Below are positions 1-11,617 of a stretch of 64,000 bases of DNA, piece by piece. Numbering within the stretch: position 1 is the stretch's first letter; each line of letters starts with the position of its first letter. Below the pieces are notes generated by a model that was not told the DNA's origin, ran no database searches, and saw nothing but the letters and a program-made list of their open reading frames with translations. Location of the stretch: positions 2,170,001 to 2,234,000 of the forward strand of contig BSYQ01000014.1 in assembly GCA_030272585.1 (NCBI GenBank), read 5' to 3'. Origin of the DNA: Bryopsis sp. KO-2023 (Eukaryota; Chlorophyta; Ulvophyceae; Bryopsidales; Bryopsidaceae). The translations under genes were made by a program, and so were the position numbers.

Positions 1-1
1 C

Positions 2-1328
2 CAGACGAGGTGCATTCGGAGTTTCCCGGATGGCCAAGGATATGGGCTAGGCTCCACGGAAGGTAGAGTGGCCATCGAATTCTTTGGTTCATCCAATGAA
101 GGAAGAAAATATGCGTTCAAGGTGAGAGTATCCCCGAAAAACCAACCTTCCAGGAAAATTTAGCAGCAGCAGGGGGTAAAAATCAGGAGTGCCCCTGCCA
201 TGATGACCGCTGCAGTTCGCTTCTTGATTTGATAGTTCGCCAAAACAAAAAAGAGTGGGATGTAAGATTTCTCACTCTTTTATTTTTCTTCCCCCCCCCC
301 AGCGACCCCATGCTCGTGACAACTTTCACTTTCTTTGTGAAAAGTGTTTCTTTTATTTTTGTGCAAGTTTGCTCATCTCACTTTTTTCTCACATTTTTTC
401 ACATTTTTTCCTCCCTCCCTCCCCTGGCCCTCTTTAAGTTTACACCAAGGTGTTTGCTTGCAGTGTCATAGAAAAAAGGTTGAAAATCGTGAAGTGGTGT
501 ATCCTGTGAATGCCATTGCTTTTCATCCGGTCCATGGGACTTTCGCTACTGGGGGATGCGATGGGGCCGTGTACGTCTGGGATGGGGATAATAAAAAAAG
601 ACTGTCCCAAGTCAGCGGGTACGCCACCGTATTTTCCAACTCTTAAAAATTGAAATTGGATGCACCTCTGTCTGCATTTTGTTTTTGTTTTTGAAGTGTG
701 ACTTCGAACAGTTGGAAAATTATGCGAACTGAGACGGAGAAAATTAACCTCTGTTTTGCTGGTCACGTCGAAATTGGATTTCTTCTTTCCACACATATAT
801 GCCAGTCTTTTACTGGGGCTGGAGCTGAAAGAAACAATCAACAATGACAATAATAATATTAGGAAACGGCTGAACGGCCTTACGTCAATTGACAATAGTA
901 ACAATAATAATAATATAGTTTGCAATATTTTTTGGCAGGTTTCCAGCAAGCATCGCAGCTTTGGACTTCAATCGAAATGGGACCCTGCTGGCGATAGCAA
1001 GCAGTTACACTTTCGAGCAAGGGGAAAAAGAGTGAGTTCTGTTCCTAGTTTTGAATGACACTTTATGAATTTCCATCCAAAGAAACGACGTTTCCTGGTT
1101 CTTTTCGCCCAACAAAGCAAGCCCAATAATTACCATCTTAACAGTTATATGTATTTTTATATTTATAACTTAATAGTTGTGGTTTTTTTTGGTTTTTTTC
1201 GTGTACCAATCGTTTTTTGATTTTGTAACTTCTAATTATGTAATTGCAGCCATGCTGGGGATGAAATTTACGTCCGGCCCATACAAGACAGCGAAGCTCA
1301 GCCCAAACCAAGGAAAAGCTCAATATGA
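2..1328 (+). CDS. BUB3: BUB3 spindle-checkpoint WD40 protein, 3' part (4 exons)
   Basis: Exons 2-121, 464-618, 939-1031 and 1250-1328 join in frame (447 nt, 148 residues plus stop TGA 1326-1328). Introns begin gtgaga, gtacgc and gtgagt and end in cag. The product starts [20 protein letters not shown], contains [20 protein letters not shown] followed by [10 protein letters not shown], then [12 protein letters not shown] and [10 protein letters not shown], and ends in a short Lys/Pro-rich tail. This is the characteristic C-terminal half of BUB3. Known role: a beta-propeller that binds BUB1/BUBR1 and kinetochore KNL1 repeats in the mitotic checkpoint. BUB3 is about 330-340 residues, so roughly 190 N-terminal residues lie left of the window. 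Exon 1 is open at the window edge. Confidence 0.93.
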
Positions 1329-3103
1329 AAAGCGCACACTGTCGAAAAAAAGAAAAGAAATGAAAAAAAAAATCTCCAGTTTCCAAGTTGCCTCTGTCAT
1401 CAATTGATCAATTATCAGCAATCAATCTTGAAGTTGAAAAAAAAAAAAGAAAGAAAGAAAACTAGTAAAGAAGAAAATAGTATCGTCCAGGGAAGTGTGC
1501 GCCTACATGACTGACATAGAGGAGCAGGGAAAATCACTCAGCGGCTTCCCATTCACAATTTTTTTCTCGCCCCCTGGGTGGAAAAAACAGAAAAAGGTAA
1601 GAACCGAGATTCAAAAATTGATCAGGTCTTTTTTTCCTCTGTTCACCTGGTTATATTCTGCCTCTTATTAGTTTTTTCAAGGGTGGGGAAAGGGACCTTT
1701 TTGGGGGGGGATTGGAGGGAATTTGGTCGAAACTTTCAATGAGATTCTACCACTGATGTTTCTGTACATTTATATATCAGGAATGGCACTGTTGTAATGT
1801 TTTGGGTAAGATTTTGTACAGTTGTTTATCTGCAGTCTTTCTGAAGCACCACTGGTTTAACAGTACCTAGTGTCGACGAAATATCTTGAAGAATAATATG
1901 TCGATATTTGTCCAGCCACATCCCATCCCTCTACCATACTGTTCATTCAGGGGCGTATCGACCTTACTAAAATTATGAAAATTTAAGAAAAAAAGTGTGA
2001 AGCCCCCCTTACCCTGTCTTTCCGCCATCCTCCAAAACTTGTTCGAATGCAGCATCAAATTTTCTGAGTTTACCGACCACTCTCGTTGCACAAGTTCCGA
2101 ATATATGATTATATATATATATATATATATAATGATTAGAATTAAACAGCGATAAATCCATATCTCAGTGCAAGTAGTGTCTGTAACAAGTTTTAATCCA
2201 GAAGTAACGGCAGATATTTATTGCTCCATGTCTGAAATTCTCATCGAAAGCCGAACCAGTAGTTCGTGTTATAGATTTGCCACATTCTTAGGTTGAATTT
2301 GTTGCGCTCTGTCAATTGATTGAATTGTGAATCCCCTTCAGTGTTGACTGTTTGAAAGGCAGGCAGTGCAATTTCACAACAGTCTCCGCAGAGCTCCTAT
2401 GTTTTTTTAAACCAAAGAAGTTGACATTCACATATTTCAACATTGATTTTTTCCCCAGGGTTCACCATTTTGTTTTCTTCCTAAGTTTGCTGCTAATCTA
2501 TTCTGTTGAAACATGTCGATGAACCTGTGGCTCCCCGAACAACGTTACAAAATCCGCTCAGACATAGCAACCCCTCTAATCTAAAGTGTCCCTTTTCATC
2601 CTCTAGTGTGCATGTATGACTCACCAGCCATTGATTTCCCCCAGAAATTGTCCTCTCCCAAACACACCCGTTTGACTTTCCCCAAAAGAAAGGCCTCATC
2701 CCACATCAGAAAGCAGAACTGCATCTTAGTGGTGGCTTGCTAGCTGCCCACGTCTTCATATCGTCTCGATATCAAAAAATTTGTGTGGAAATTATTGGCG
2801 CTGAAATTTTCAGAAAAGATACCTCACGAATGTGTGTATGTCTGGCTCAGCTGGTCACGTCAATTCAGAACAACTCCAACAAGAACACTTCGATATGCAT
2901 TTTATGATTCTTTCTGTACTCCTTTCCCTTCCTGAAAAAAGAAAAACCATCACTACAGGGGGGAAGATATCCACCCATCCTTAGAAGACAACAAATTGCG
3001 TTATTGAGAGCTCAACAGAAAATCCCCAACCCCTCCACTGTGGGGGGGCTCTTCTTGAAATGATGAACCCACAGGCCGAAACAGCGATTCGCTGTTGTTA
3101 CTC
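1329..3103. other. Intergenic DNA between convergent genes
   Basis: This holds the 3' UTR and downstream DNA of BUB3 and the downstream DNA of the minus-strand hydrolase gene; the two genes converge. It is A+T-rich with poly-A and poly-G/C tracts. No open frame with recognisable protein similarity was seen. The only distinct structure is the AT microsatellite near 2110. Confidence 0.6.
2110..2131. repeat. AT dinucleotide microsatellite
   Basis: An uninterrupted run of about eleven AT units in intergenic DNA. Confidence 0.9.
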
Positions 3104-4801
3104 TCAGCAGCATTTTCCTGCCATGACTGGAATTTGGTTTAAAACCCTAGGTTGTCTAGGCGGCTTGGTGGGTGTTGAAACTTCCCCCCTGAGCTCCTTC
3201 AGCACCAACTTGTTTATTTTTGGTGAAAATGGCATAGCCAAATGGGTAACCCCGCTGCATACAATTCGTTTTTCATGGCTTACCTGAAGGCAAAAAATAA
3301 AAGCTGTTACATGTATAGCCAATGCAACAGAAATCAATTAGGAGTCGTAATGAAATCTTGGTGAGGATTTTTCATTTTTCACTTTTAAATCAAAAACATA
3401 TATTCCTTGGGTTGTCAGAAATAAACGTAACCTCGAAAAAGACTTGGATTTTTATATTTGCCACAAGCTCAAAAACGACCAAAATCCAGCCATGGAATTT
3501 GATGAAAATAGTGAAAAATCCCCCAAAATAATTTACACTTACTTCGAGAATGGACGATTCCTGGGGCAGCACAATATCATCATCGTAGCTGAATATATTA
3601 GTCATAGGCACTTTTGGGCCCTCTTTGCTAATCTCCATTCTGTTAATTCCTTCCAAGAATGAACTCCCAACCGCCATCTGAAGAATGCAGCTTCTCTCCA
3701 GCTTCAGCAATTTCAGGGGGCTCCAGTTTGCAATCTGGGTTCCGTTGTGAGGAGAAGCCAGGGCAATCAGTTTTTCCACTTTGGAAAAACCATTGAGTTC
3801 ATGAATGTAGCAACGAGATGCAATGCCCCCCATCGAATGGCCAACTATGATGACCTTCTCAGCACCTGTTTTTTGCAATATTGCATCCACCTGAAATTTA
3901 AGAAATGAAAGGAGGGAAGGGGGGGAAAGGGGGGAAGCAGCAAAGAAAATACAAAAAAATACTTTAGAAAGGATATGTCTGTCACAGAATTAAACATGGT
4001 TTTCAATCGAATTTTTTATGGGCATTGGGGAAAAAACAAACACATGTGCCAGATTCTGCACCTTGTTTTTAAACCTGTTGTAAAAAATATATAGTCCATA
4101 TTGCCTCAGGAAAAAATCAAAACCTCAACCAGTGAAGAGGGACAATCGATGTTCCTTTCCTCCTCCAAAATTTGAATTTTTTTTTCAACTTTTTTCCCCA
4201 CCTTGTTGGAAATGGTTCTGGCATAAGCAGAAATATCCCCGAGGCAAGGAGCCAGTGACACTGAGAAAACGTCCCTCACCCCCATCCAATAAAGGTAAGC
4301 CCTCGTTGGCAGCCAAAACATCGAATTGCAGCAAAACCCATGCACCAGCAGCACAGGGTGCTCCACACAATTTCCCCTCAAGTGATTTTCTCCCCTCCAA
4401 CGCGACCTCAAACAGTCGCTTTCCAGCAAAGGGGTTACCCATCGATCGAACGGCTGCATGAAAAAATACAGAAATACGAAAGAGATGTACCCCCAAATCA
4501 GAGTCCAGGTTTGGTCGAATTTGCTCAGCTGGAGGTGGGGGGGGCTGGGTGATCCATATTTTTGCTTGGCTTCTTGGAAATGCAGCAAAGGGAGAACACG
4601 AAGGCCACAGAAGGACAGCGCTGTTCTTGCGATGGTTATGAAAGGGGAAAAGCCAAACAGGAAGTATTCGACTAATGCCAAAATTGTGTAAATTGTGAAC
4701 TCGATGGTGTGAAAGGTCCACAGCATGGTGTCTATGGAGGCGGTCCGGTAGAAACGGCGAAAGCTCTCCAGGAAAACATTGTAAATCCTATTTTTCGGCA
4801 T
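3104..4801 (-). CDS. Membrane-anchored alpha/beta-hydrolase (lipase-like), 3 exons
   Basis: Exons 4801-4202, 3890-3543 and 3283-3104 (descending) join in phase 0 and give 375 residues. Donors are gtgggg and gtaagt, acceptors cag. The chosen ATG at 4801 begins MPKNRIYNVF; the frame stays open upstream, and a cag acceptor-like site about 17 nt before the ATG may mark a 5' UTR intron. Hydrophobic stretches near residues 26-50, 54-73 and 99-115 look like membrane anchors. The catalytic part has HPVLLVHGF (oxyanion strand), nucleophile elbow GHSMGG with Ser219, an Asp in YDDDIVLP (304 or 305) and His330 in GVTHLAM, so the Ser-Asp-His triad is complete. A serine hydrolase on a membrane, probably a lipase or esterase; the substrate cannot be told. 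Last-exon acceptor and start codon are the least certain parts. Confidence 0.8.
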
Positions 4802-6700
4802 GTTTATCACTCCTCCCTGTTGAGAAAGCAATCGATTAATCCACCAAAGGTTAAATTCGCTTTCCACCAGCTACTGAAACAAACCCATTTTGTTCATGTG
4901 GTCAAAGTCCTAAGAAAATTCTTGAAAGAAGAAGAGGGTGCATCGATTTCGGATCGGGCAGCCGATATAAGAAGCAGCTTGGCCTTTTCTGGATCTTCTT
5001 ATTAGAACGAGTGGGTTTAACATTCAGTTCTAATGAACCACATCAAACTCAATCTATATTGCATGTCAGACCCCATAATTTTTCCAATTCGGAGTATAAC
5101 TCGAAAGAAGAATTCAAGTATAAGTGTGCTGACCTCAGTCCGTTTCTGAATCTCTCCAGCCCGACCCAGCGCTGTGTATCGAATCAGACAGCCGTGGAAC
5201 GATCAAGCACAGTTTCCAGGTTTCCGAACACTCTTCGAGCGCCGATGGCGGCAGTGTGCTTCTGTGCGCGATGCCAGCGATGGCCATGAATGCGCTAGCT
5301 GTCATCCCTCTCTGTTTAAGTGGGGTCTTTCGCTGTGATTTGACATATGTCACCACGGGAAACGGTTTCAATTCGCTTTCAGCGGAGGAATCCCTCACTG
5401 AGACAAATCGCGACTCGACCAGTTACCCCGACTCTCAGGCGACCTCCAGTAGGCAGCGGGCCCCCTTCACAGAATGAACGAAGCGTCTGGACGCTGTTGA
5501 TCTCAGTCGATACGTCGCCCAGTTGCTTTTGAAACGATCTGGCGCGCGCGATCAGAGGCACCATCAGCGAACGAAGAGTGTCACATCTTCACAATGTGTG
5601 CGTGGGGCATCAAAAAGTCTCCTACTCGATTGCTAGTCTTTTTCGACTCGCTGTTTTGCCAAACATTTGCAAGATAGGGGCGACCCAGTCGGCCGAGAAG
5701 GCAGGCTTGAGCATTTCGCCTGCATAGATTTCCAGTAAAAATGCTGGATCGCGTGGATCGCCTGCAAGCGATCACCTGGACGTGCGCAGCGATCTTCCGA
5801 TCACATGCTGAATGGCGGCGAGCAGGTGGGTGGAGGCGGCACTTGTCCATGTTTCCACCCTTCATGAGTTTTCCTTCATATAATCAATTCTGTATACAAG
5901 TGTCTTTTTGACAGAAAAGTCTGAATGAAAGAGAAGAAATCGAAATGGAATGAAAAAAAAGAAAGAAAGAATTGAGAACTACAAATATGTCGACACATTC
6001 AAAAATGAGAAAAAAAGTGGTAGTGATGGTGGCTGGAAAAAAAACCCTACTGCTTTTAGTGGGGTTAAAAGAAAATGTGCGTAGTTCATTAAAAACAATG
6101 GCCAGTTTTGCTTCACACCAAATAACAGTATATGTCTGAGTGCCCATCAGACCTGTATTTCTATTGCAACAAATTTCACTGATATTGCAAGTGTTTCTCT
6201 TGCTGGGAATTAAGCTTCTTTTCTGTGAAGTTTCTTCTCTTTTTTTTTTCAGCAGTTTCGTTTTTGGTTGGTTTTTTTGTTTTCTTTCTTTTTTGATCTT
6301 TCGATGGTCACAAAAATGACAAGCAAACCCTTTCTAACTGGGGATCTGAAGGCAATGACTTGCGACTAAAATTATTGGAAAAATCTTGAAGCATCTTTGT
6401 TCCAGCTCCATAATGTCTTCTCTGGATGGTCTGCCTCTGATCCCCAGATTGGCTTTCAAAAAAGGGTGAATGAACCATGCAATTTTTTTTGGTAGCAATG
6501 AAAAGAAGGTACAGCACATGTAATACTGAATATTTTACAAATTTGTTTTTCTATTTCCCAGGGGGTAAACCTCCCGAAACCCCCCTGGGCGAGATCGTGG
6601 CAAGGAAAAAACTGGGAGGCCCACCAACGATCAGGGCCTAATGCCCCACATGCACTCACAAAAACCTAGAAGAAAGAAAAAAGAAAAGATAAAAAGCCCC
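4802..6700. other. Intergenic DNA: hydrolase promoter side and CHUP1-like 3' flank
   Basis: This separates two same-strand genes: the 5' flank of the hydrolase and the 3' flank of the CHUP1-like gene. The stretch 5140-5860 is less A+T-rich than its surroundings and could hold the hydrolase promoter or a 5' UTR exon. The 5900-6300 part has poly-A/T runs. Small open frames exist on both strands but none has recognisable motifs. Confidence 0.5.
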
Positions 6701-8052
6701 TCAGTGGAGAGGGGTCAGGTGCTGCTCCGCCATGTCGATTAGCTCCCCAAAGAGTGGCCGGCACCTAGGGCAGAGCCCCCCCACGAAGGCATGCATCGTA
6801 TAACTGTAGGTGATGGCTCCTGCAGCGGTACACTTTCTGATCAGCATTGAGTTGTTTTTTTGATTTGATTAGGGCTAAATTCTGGCATCCACTCATCAAA
6901 AACAGAACTGTGTTTGTTTCCTTGTAATGGGAAGCACATAGACTACAATTGTTGCAGCTCAATTGTTCATTTGGAATTCATATGTGTACTGAAATATGTT
7001 TTGCTTCATGAACAAGTGTGATTCATACCCTGGAGGAGCTCTGCCCTGGTGGATGCTGGCAGGTCCTTCTGGGCCTGGGCCATCGCCAGGGGGAGGTACA
7101 CAGCCAAGATGTCCAGGGCTGCCAGCCGGACTTCGCGCCAGATGCCCTTCTTCCAAGGCAGCCGGGCCTTCCCGAACCTCTCGGCCACCTCCCCCTCCTG
7201 CTGTTGCAGCTTGTCCACCCGGGCAATGGTGGTGCGCTGCAATGAAAAACGAAGCACATTACTCATTTGCTTTATTTCTTCTAAAGGAATTCAGAATCGG
7301 AATCAAGAAAAAGATCGTTCTTTCATTGAATTTCTTAGAGTTTGTTTTGCACTCAATTGTAATTGTAAATTTGATGTTCGTCCCCAGAAAAATTTTAAGC
7401 ACTTCTGCTCCACAGAAAACATGGTCAATTTTGGTGAAGAAAAACTAAGTAGAAGAGGCATGAAAACGATATGGCAGTCATTCAAAAACCAATTAGTTTT
7501 TACTTTTTTTCTGTTCACAACTTTGATCACTTTTCTTTTCATAGTATTGCCACCCAGATTTGAATTGCAAGTTCTTCATTGATTAGAATATTTCTTTCTA
7601 CTTACAGTGTATTTCTCCATGGCAATGAGATCCTCGGTAGCTGCTCGAATCCCGGTAGGCCAAGCCTTGAAGCGGCGGACCATCCCCATGAGCTCCCGGT
7701 GCAGCTTCACAGCCTCCCTCATAGTCCCGAGCCGTTGAGGCCAGTCCGGGAAGTGCTTGAGGACCCGGCCTTCATCCGTGAGCAAATCCAACTGCCCTTC
7801 CACCTCCCCGAGGAAGTCCACAAGCCCAATCATATCCCGGAACTCCATGGTTCGAATGCGGGTGGCTAGGTCCTCGAGCACTTCCCGGAACGACACCACT
7901 TCCTCCCGAACTTGGCGTGCAAGCGGGCTCCTTGCTTCCAACTCCCCGACGAACGGTGATCCCGAGGATGGTTTTCGAGTGGAGGTGACGGTGGTGGCCG
8001 CTTGACCCAGCAGCTTCCCTCCCCTCACATAGGTCTGGAACGCTTGGACCAC
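6701..8052 (-). CDS. CHUP1: CHUP1-family protein, C-terminal exons
   Basis: Exons 8052-7606, 7236-7029 and 6819-6701 (descending) join in frame to stop TGA at 6701-6703; donors are gtaagt and gtatga, acceptors gaag, gcag and cag. They encode about 257 residues. Signatures match the conserved C-terminal domain of CHUP1 and relatives: VVSFREVLEDLATRIRTMEF, LLTDEGRVLKHFPDWPQ, WREVRLAALDILAVYL and LLQGAITYSYTMHAFVGGL. Arabidopsis CHUP1 has ERAVLKHFDWPE and LLQGVRFAFRVHQFAGGF at the corresponding places. Known role: CHUP1 sits on the chloroplast outer envelope and organises short actin filaments for chloroplast movement. The C-terminal tail here is short and ends after an LCPRCRP pair. It could be a CHUP1 relative rather than the true orthologue. 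Confidence 0.78.
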
Positions 8053-8393
8053 CTTCAAGGAAAAAAAAAAAGGAAAACCTCAAAATTCGCCTTTCGAACA
8101 AGTGTTCAAATCCTTATGAAAACTGAGTTGAAGAAGCAAAAGTTTTGCTGTAGAAAATTTTATCGTGAGGGGTTCTTTACATGTCATCAAATTTTTTGCA
8201 TCCATCCACTGATCTCGATTATATCAAAACTGAAAGTCACACACACATGCAAACACATGATATTGGTCCATGGTTTCGAAATTTTTGAGGTTTCAAGTTG
8301 AAACTTTCAACGTGCAGTTGGGTACTTTACTCTTAGTACTCATCAAAAATTAAATGGCTTTCATGCACACAAGAGTTCCACTGAGGTCCCCAC

Positions 8394-9410
8394 CAGACCT
8401 GGGCCCGACCGGACCGGCAGCGAAAAACCGGTCCGGTCCGGTCCAACCTGTCTAAGGACCGGCCAACCTGTCCGGTCCTGTCCGGTCCAGCGAAAAAACG
8501 CCGGTCCTTGCAAGACCGGACTGAAACGGCTGACTTAGTAGGCGAAGATCTAGGCGGAAAACAGAGGTTACAGTCTGAGAGTTCCAGGTAGTCGCGGACT
8601 GACTGGAATGGGGTAGTTACGTGATGCTCAACGAGAGGCTGAAACGTAGTGAAAAGAGTTCGAACCAGGTTCAGTATATTCAGTGTCAGGTCTCAGATGG
8701 CTGAGAGTTTGGGTAGAGAGTCGGGAGTCAGACTGGAAGGAGCTTCAGTCTGGGTCCTTAGTCTAGAGGTTATCAAGGGTTATAAAGGGTTAGTCGGAGC
8801 TCTGGCTAGAAGGGCTGAGCTGAGAAATGATAGAGACGTTTTGAGGAGAGCTAGATGATAGCTAGTATTTGTAAGGTTAGGAGATGGGCTGGGAGTTTTC
8901 TAGAAGCTCTGGGCTGAGAGTATAAAAGGCTGGGGATCGTTGTAAAGAACAAGCTTGTTGAAATAAGATTTCAGTTGTATACTCTCGTGTCTCAGACCTT
9001 TCCTATAGAACTTCTGGTCGTCTCCCAACGTGTGTGAAGAACGGATCAAGTGGCGGCTGGAAGTATTCAGCCTCGAAGAAGAATCCGTTTCACGGACAGG
9101 CTTTGACCGGTCCTGGCCTGTCCCTGTCCGGTCCACCGGTCCGAAATGCCTGTCGAAAATGTGGAACGGGTTTCGACAGGCATTTCCGGCTTTGGACAGG
9201 CAAACCGCCAAATTCACCGGACTTAGACAGGACAACAACCGGTCTTGGACAGGCCCATAACCTTTCAAAGACCGGCCCACAACCTGTCGAAGACCGGTTA
9301 AACACCGGTCCAGACAGTGCAAATCGGCGGTTTCAGACAGAAGTTTACCTGTCTTGGACAGGTCAAGCGCCTGTCGAAACAGGAACAACCTCGCGCGATG
9401 TGTGAAAGTG
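8394..9410 (+). repeat. hAT left subterminal repeat region
   Basis: Apart from the solo LTR (8522-9092), this region is packed with short variants of ACCGGTCC, CCTGTCC and GACAGG in both orientations (8401-8521 and 9093-9370). Such subterminal arrays are typical transposase-binding regions of hAT elements. The right end (62570-63149) has the same motifs. Confidence 0.75.
8522..9092 (+). mobile_element. Solo LTR of an otherwise absent LTR retrotransposon
   Basis: 571 bp starting TGAAACGG and ending CCGTTTCA (perfect short inverted ends), flanked by the 5-bp direct repeat CGGAC (8517-8521 and 9093-9097). A TATA box TATAAAAG lies at 8921-8928, consistent with a U3/R boundary in + orientation. 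No internal region follows, so it is a recombined solo LTR. It does not resemble the A, B or C LTRs. Confidence 0.87.
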
Positions 9411-9425
9411 TGAACGTCACTGCAG

Positions 9426-9433
9426 TATAAAAG
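9426..9433 (+). promoter_or_regulatory. TATA box of the hAT transposase gene
   Basis: TATAAAAG lies 95 nt upstream of the transposase ATG (9529), just after the subterminal repeats. Confidence 0.65.
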
Positions 9434-9528
9434 GGAACCCTGCATGCGCGGAAAACCTAGCATCATTCCGCCTACAGCAAGAGCAAACAAGCACGCACGC
9501 ACGTACGCACCAGGAAAGCCAACGAAAG

Positions 9529-10932
9529 ATGTCGCCAAAAATGACGCTCCGCAACAAGAAGACGGCCGGTGGGAAAAAGGGAGGTGGGACGGAGGGGGGA
9601 AAAGTGGACACCGCGAAGGGAAAGGGAAAAAAGGGACCGGCGTCGAAAGCGGAAGGAAAAAAGGGACCAGCGTCAAAAGCGGGAGGAGAAAAGGCACCGG
9701 CGGCGGAAGCAGCGAGTTTGCCGCCGCCTCCACCGCCCATGGAAGCACCCACGGTGGACACGGTGGACATGGCGGACATGGATGTAAGGGTGTTGCAATT
9801 TTTTGTTGGTGAAAAAAAAAATGTAATGAAATAATGAAATTTCCAGAAAATCAATTTGAAGATATGTTTTTTATCCTTTCAATTTCACCTCTGGAATTTA
9901 TGGTTTTTGTTTTTTTTCCTTGCAATTGCACCTCTGGAATTTATGGTTTCTGTTTTTTATCCTTTCAATTTCACCTCTGGAATTTATGGTTTTTGTTTTT
10001 TATCCTTTCAATTTCACATCTGGAATTTATAGTATTTGTTTTTTATCCTTGCAATTGCACCTCTGGAATTTATGTTTTTTTGTTTTTTATCCTTGCAACT
10101 TCACATCTGCTATTTATAGTATTTATTTTTTATCCTTGCAACTTCACATCTGGAATTTATAATATTTATTTTGTTACCAGGTGGACATATTTGGAGGTTC
10201 ATCAGGGAACCTTCGAAAGAGGTTGAGGGATGTCGCTGATGAGAGGGAGGGGGAGGAGGACGAGGCCATGCAGAGGATGAAGGTGCCCCGGGCAACAGGA
10301 CGACTGCAGCCATTAGAAGGGTTTTATGAAGGGGAACTGGATTTCCTTGATGACAGCCCGCCCCCATTCAGGCTGGGGACACTGCCACCACCCATGGCGA
10401 AGCCGCGTCAAGGTTCTGCAGGAAAGGGCCCTTCAGGTTCAGAACCATCACAGACATCACAGGTGAGATAAAAGGAAAACATGGAAATGATAAGTTAAAG
10501 GTCGGGATGGGTTGCAAACATGATCCAACCACTGCATGGAAGTGGATGATTTAAAAACTGAAAATTGCTTTCCTTTCCCAAAAATCTTTGCCCTGGTCTT
10601 GGTCTGACCTGTCCAGACCGGAAAAACAACCGGTTCTGGGCAGGAGTTGATGCCTGTCCAGACAGGCAACAGCCTTTCCTAGGCAGGTAAAGCGCCTGTC
10701 CAGGCAGGTATGTCCTGTCCAGACCGGGTAAATAACCGGTTCTAGACAGGATGTGTTGCCTGTCCAGACAGGTATCTACCTGTTCTAGACAGGTATCAAC
10801 CTGTTCTAGACAGGTCGTCTGCCTGTCTGGACAGGTCATATACCTGTCCGGACAGGCAAGTAACTGTTCACATATAATGCCTTCTTCATGCTAACTATTC
10901 TCTGTTTTCTTGTGTCCAGGGGGAAAGCAGGA
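9529..10932 (+). CDS. hAT transposase, exons 1-2 and start of exon 3
   Basis: Exon 1 (9529-9783) starts MSPKMTLRNKK and is Lys/Gly/Ala-rich, a likely nuclear-localisation region. Exon 2 (10181-10462) starts VDIFGGSSGN and is acidic. Exon 3 begins at 10920 and is cut at 10932 by element A1. All are phase 0, with donors gtaagg and gtgaga. The frame resumes at 21048 after removing A1 and one CAGGA copy. Over all eight exons the gene is 1605 nt (534 codons plus stop). Confidence 0.8.
9845..10180 (+). repeat. 43-bp tandem repeat in hAT intron 1
   Basis: The motif CTCTGGAATTTA or a close variant recurs at about 9889, 9932, 9975, 10018, 10061, 10104 and 10147, an exact 43-bp period over about seven copies. 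It fills most of the intron between exons 1 and 2. The open frames across it are repeat artefacts. Confidence 0.88.
10590..10862 (+). repeat. Palindrome array in hAT intron 2
   Basis: More than fifteen tightly spaced units of the type CCTGTCCAGACAGG, CCGGTTCTAGACAGG and CCTGTTCTAGACAGG. These are the same motifs as in the element's ends but inside an intron. Confidence 0.82.
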
Positions 10933-11120
10933 TGATACGAACGTTTAGAATTGTAGTACAGTCGTGGTACGGGTATTCGGGTTCTAGGGTGATAAGTTCA
11001 GAGAGAACTTGTAAAAATTAATTATCTCTGAGTGTCGAGTTTCACCCCTGTTCACTCGTTTCTCAAACTCAAGTGTGCACACAACCTCCCAGTGAAAGCC
11101 TAGCTAAACAGGGCCTAACA
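10933..11120 (+). repeat. A1 5' LTR
   Basis: 188 bp, TGATACGAAC to GGGCCTAACA. Short for a Ty3/gypsy LTR; the same length occurs in intact A2 and A3 LTRs. Confidence 0.94.
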
Positions 11121-11617
11121 AACTGGTTTCGGAGCCGAAGCAACCCCTACTGCAAGTCGAGTCTTCTTTTCGAAAAGATCGACAGGGAATTTAGCAGTCG
11201 AGTTGCAAAAGATCAGGTCAACTAGGTCGAAGAAGGTTTCCTCTCGTGTCTGGAACCTACTTCGTGTTGCTGCGCACCAACTTTACGCTGGACGACACAG
11301 AACGCACGTTGCTGCGCCTGATCATTCCCTCGAAGATCGCGCAGGATCTGTAGATCCTCGGACTCTACGACCACACAGCACGGCGTAGTAGACCTTCAGT
11401 TCGTCACAGAGTTGTCGACGCTAAACGTGGTTAAACGGAAAGGCAGACGAAGCGGAACAGCTAAGCGGACGTCTTTAGACGGAAACGGAGCTCCGCCAAA
11501 AGTTACGCTGCCAGAAATTGCGCGACAAAGAGTGACAAATTAGTCACGTGGATCACCGGCAAAGTGAGTCACCGAACTGACACGTGATCAGCCCGCCGAC
11601 AAGTCAAGACATCCACC
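11121..11617 (+). other. A1 5' leader
   Basis: About 500 nt of untranslated leader between LTR and gag ATG. It is closely conserved in A2 and A3, and probably carries packaging/dimerisation structures. No ATG-initiated upstream gene was accepted. Confidence 0.6.
11124..11136 (+). other. A1 primer-binding site
   Basis: TGGTTTCGGAGCC lies three bases after the LTR. It resembles the common plant initiator-Met primer site (TGGTATCAGAGCC) with two differences. The same core is used by B and C. Confidence 0.6.

Noticed and set aside
5581-5865. 94-residue minus-strand frame upstream of the hydrolase
   Set aside because: No motif, splice context or similarity recognised; likely chance.
8900-9748. 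282-residue minus-strand open frame
   Set aside because: It runs antisense across the solo LTR, hAT palindromes and transposase exon 1; low-complexity composition and no motifs.
9834-10226. Open frame with repeated LWFLF/FTSGIY peptides
   Set aside because: It is the 43-bp tandem repeat in hAT intron 1 read through; period and splice sites explain it.
10590-10862. CRISPR-like regularly spaced repeats
   Set aside because: The units are short, imperfect, self-palindromic and lie in a eukaryotic transposon intron with no cas genes.
11203-11388. 61-codon frame in the A leader, identical in all copies
   Set aside because: It lacks an ATG start; conservation is that of the whole young element.
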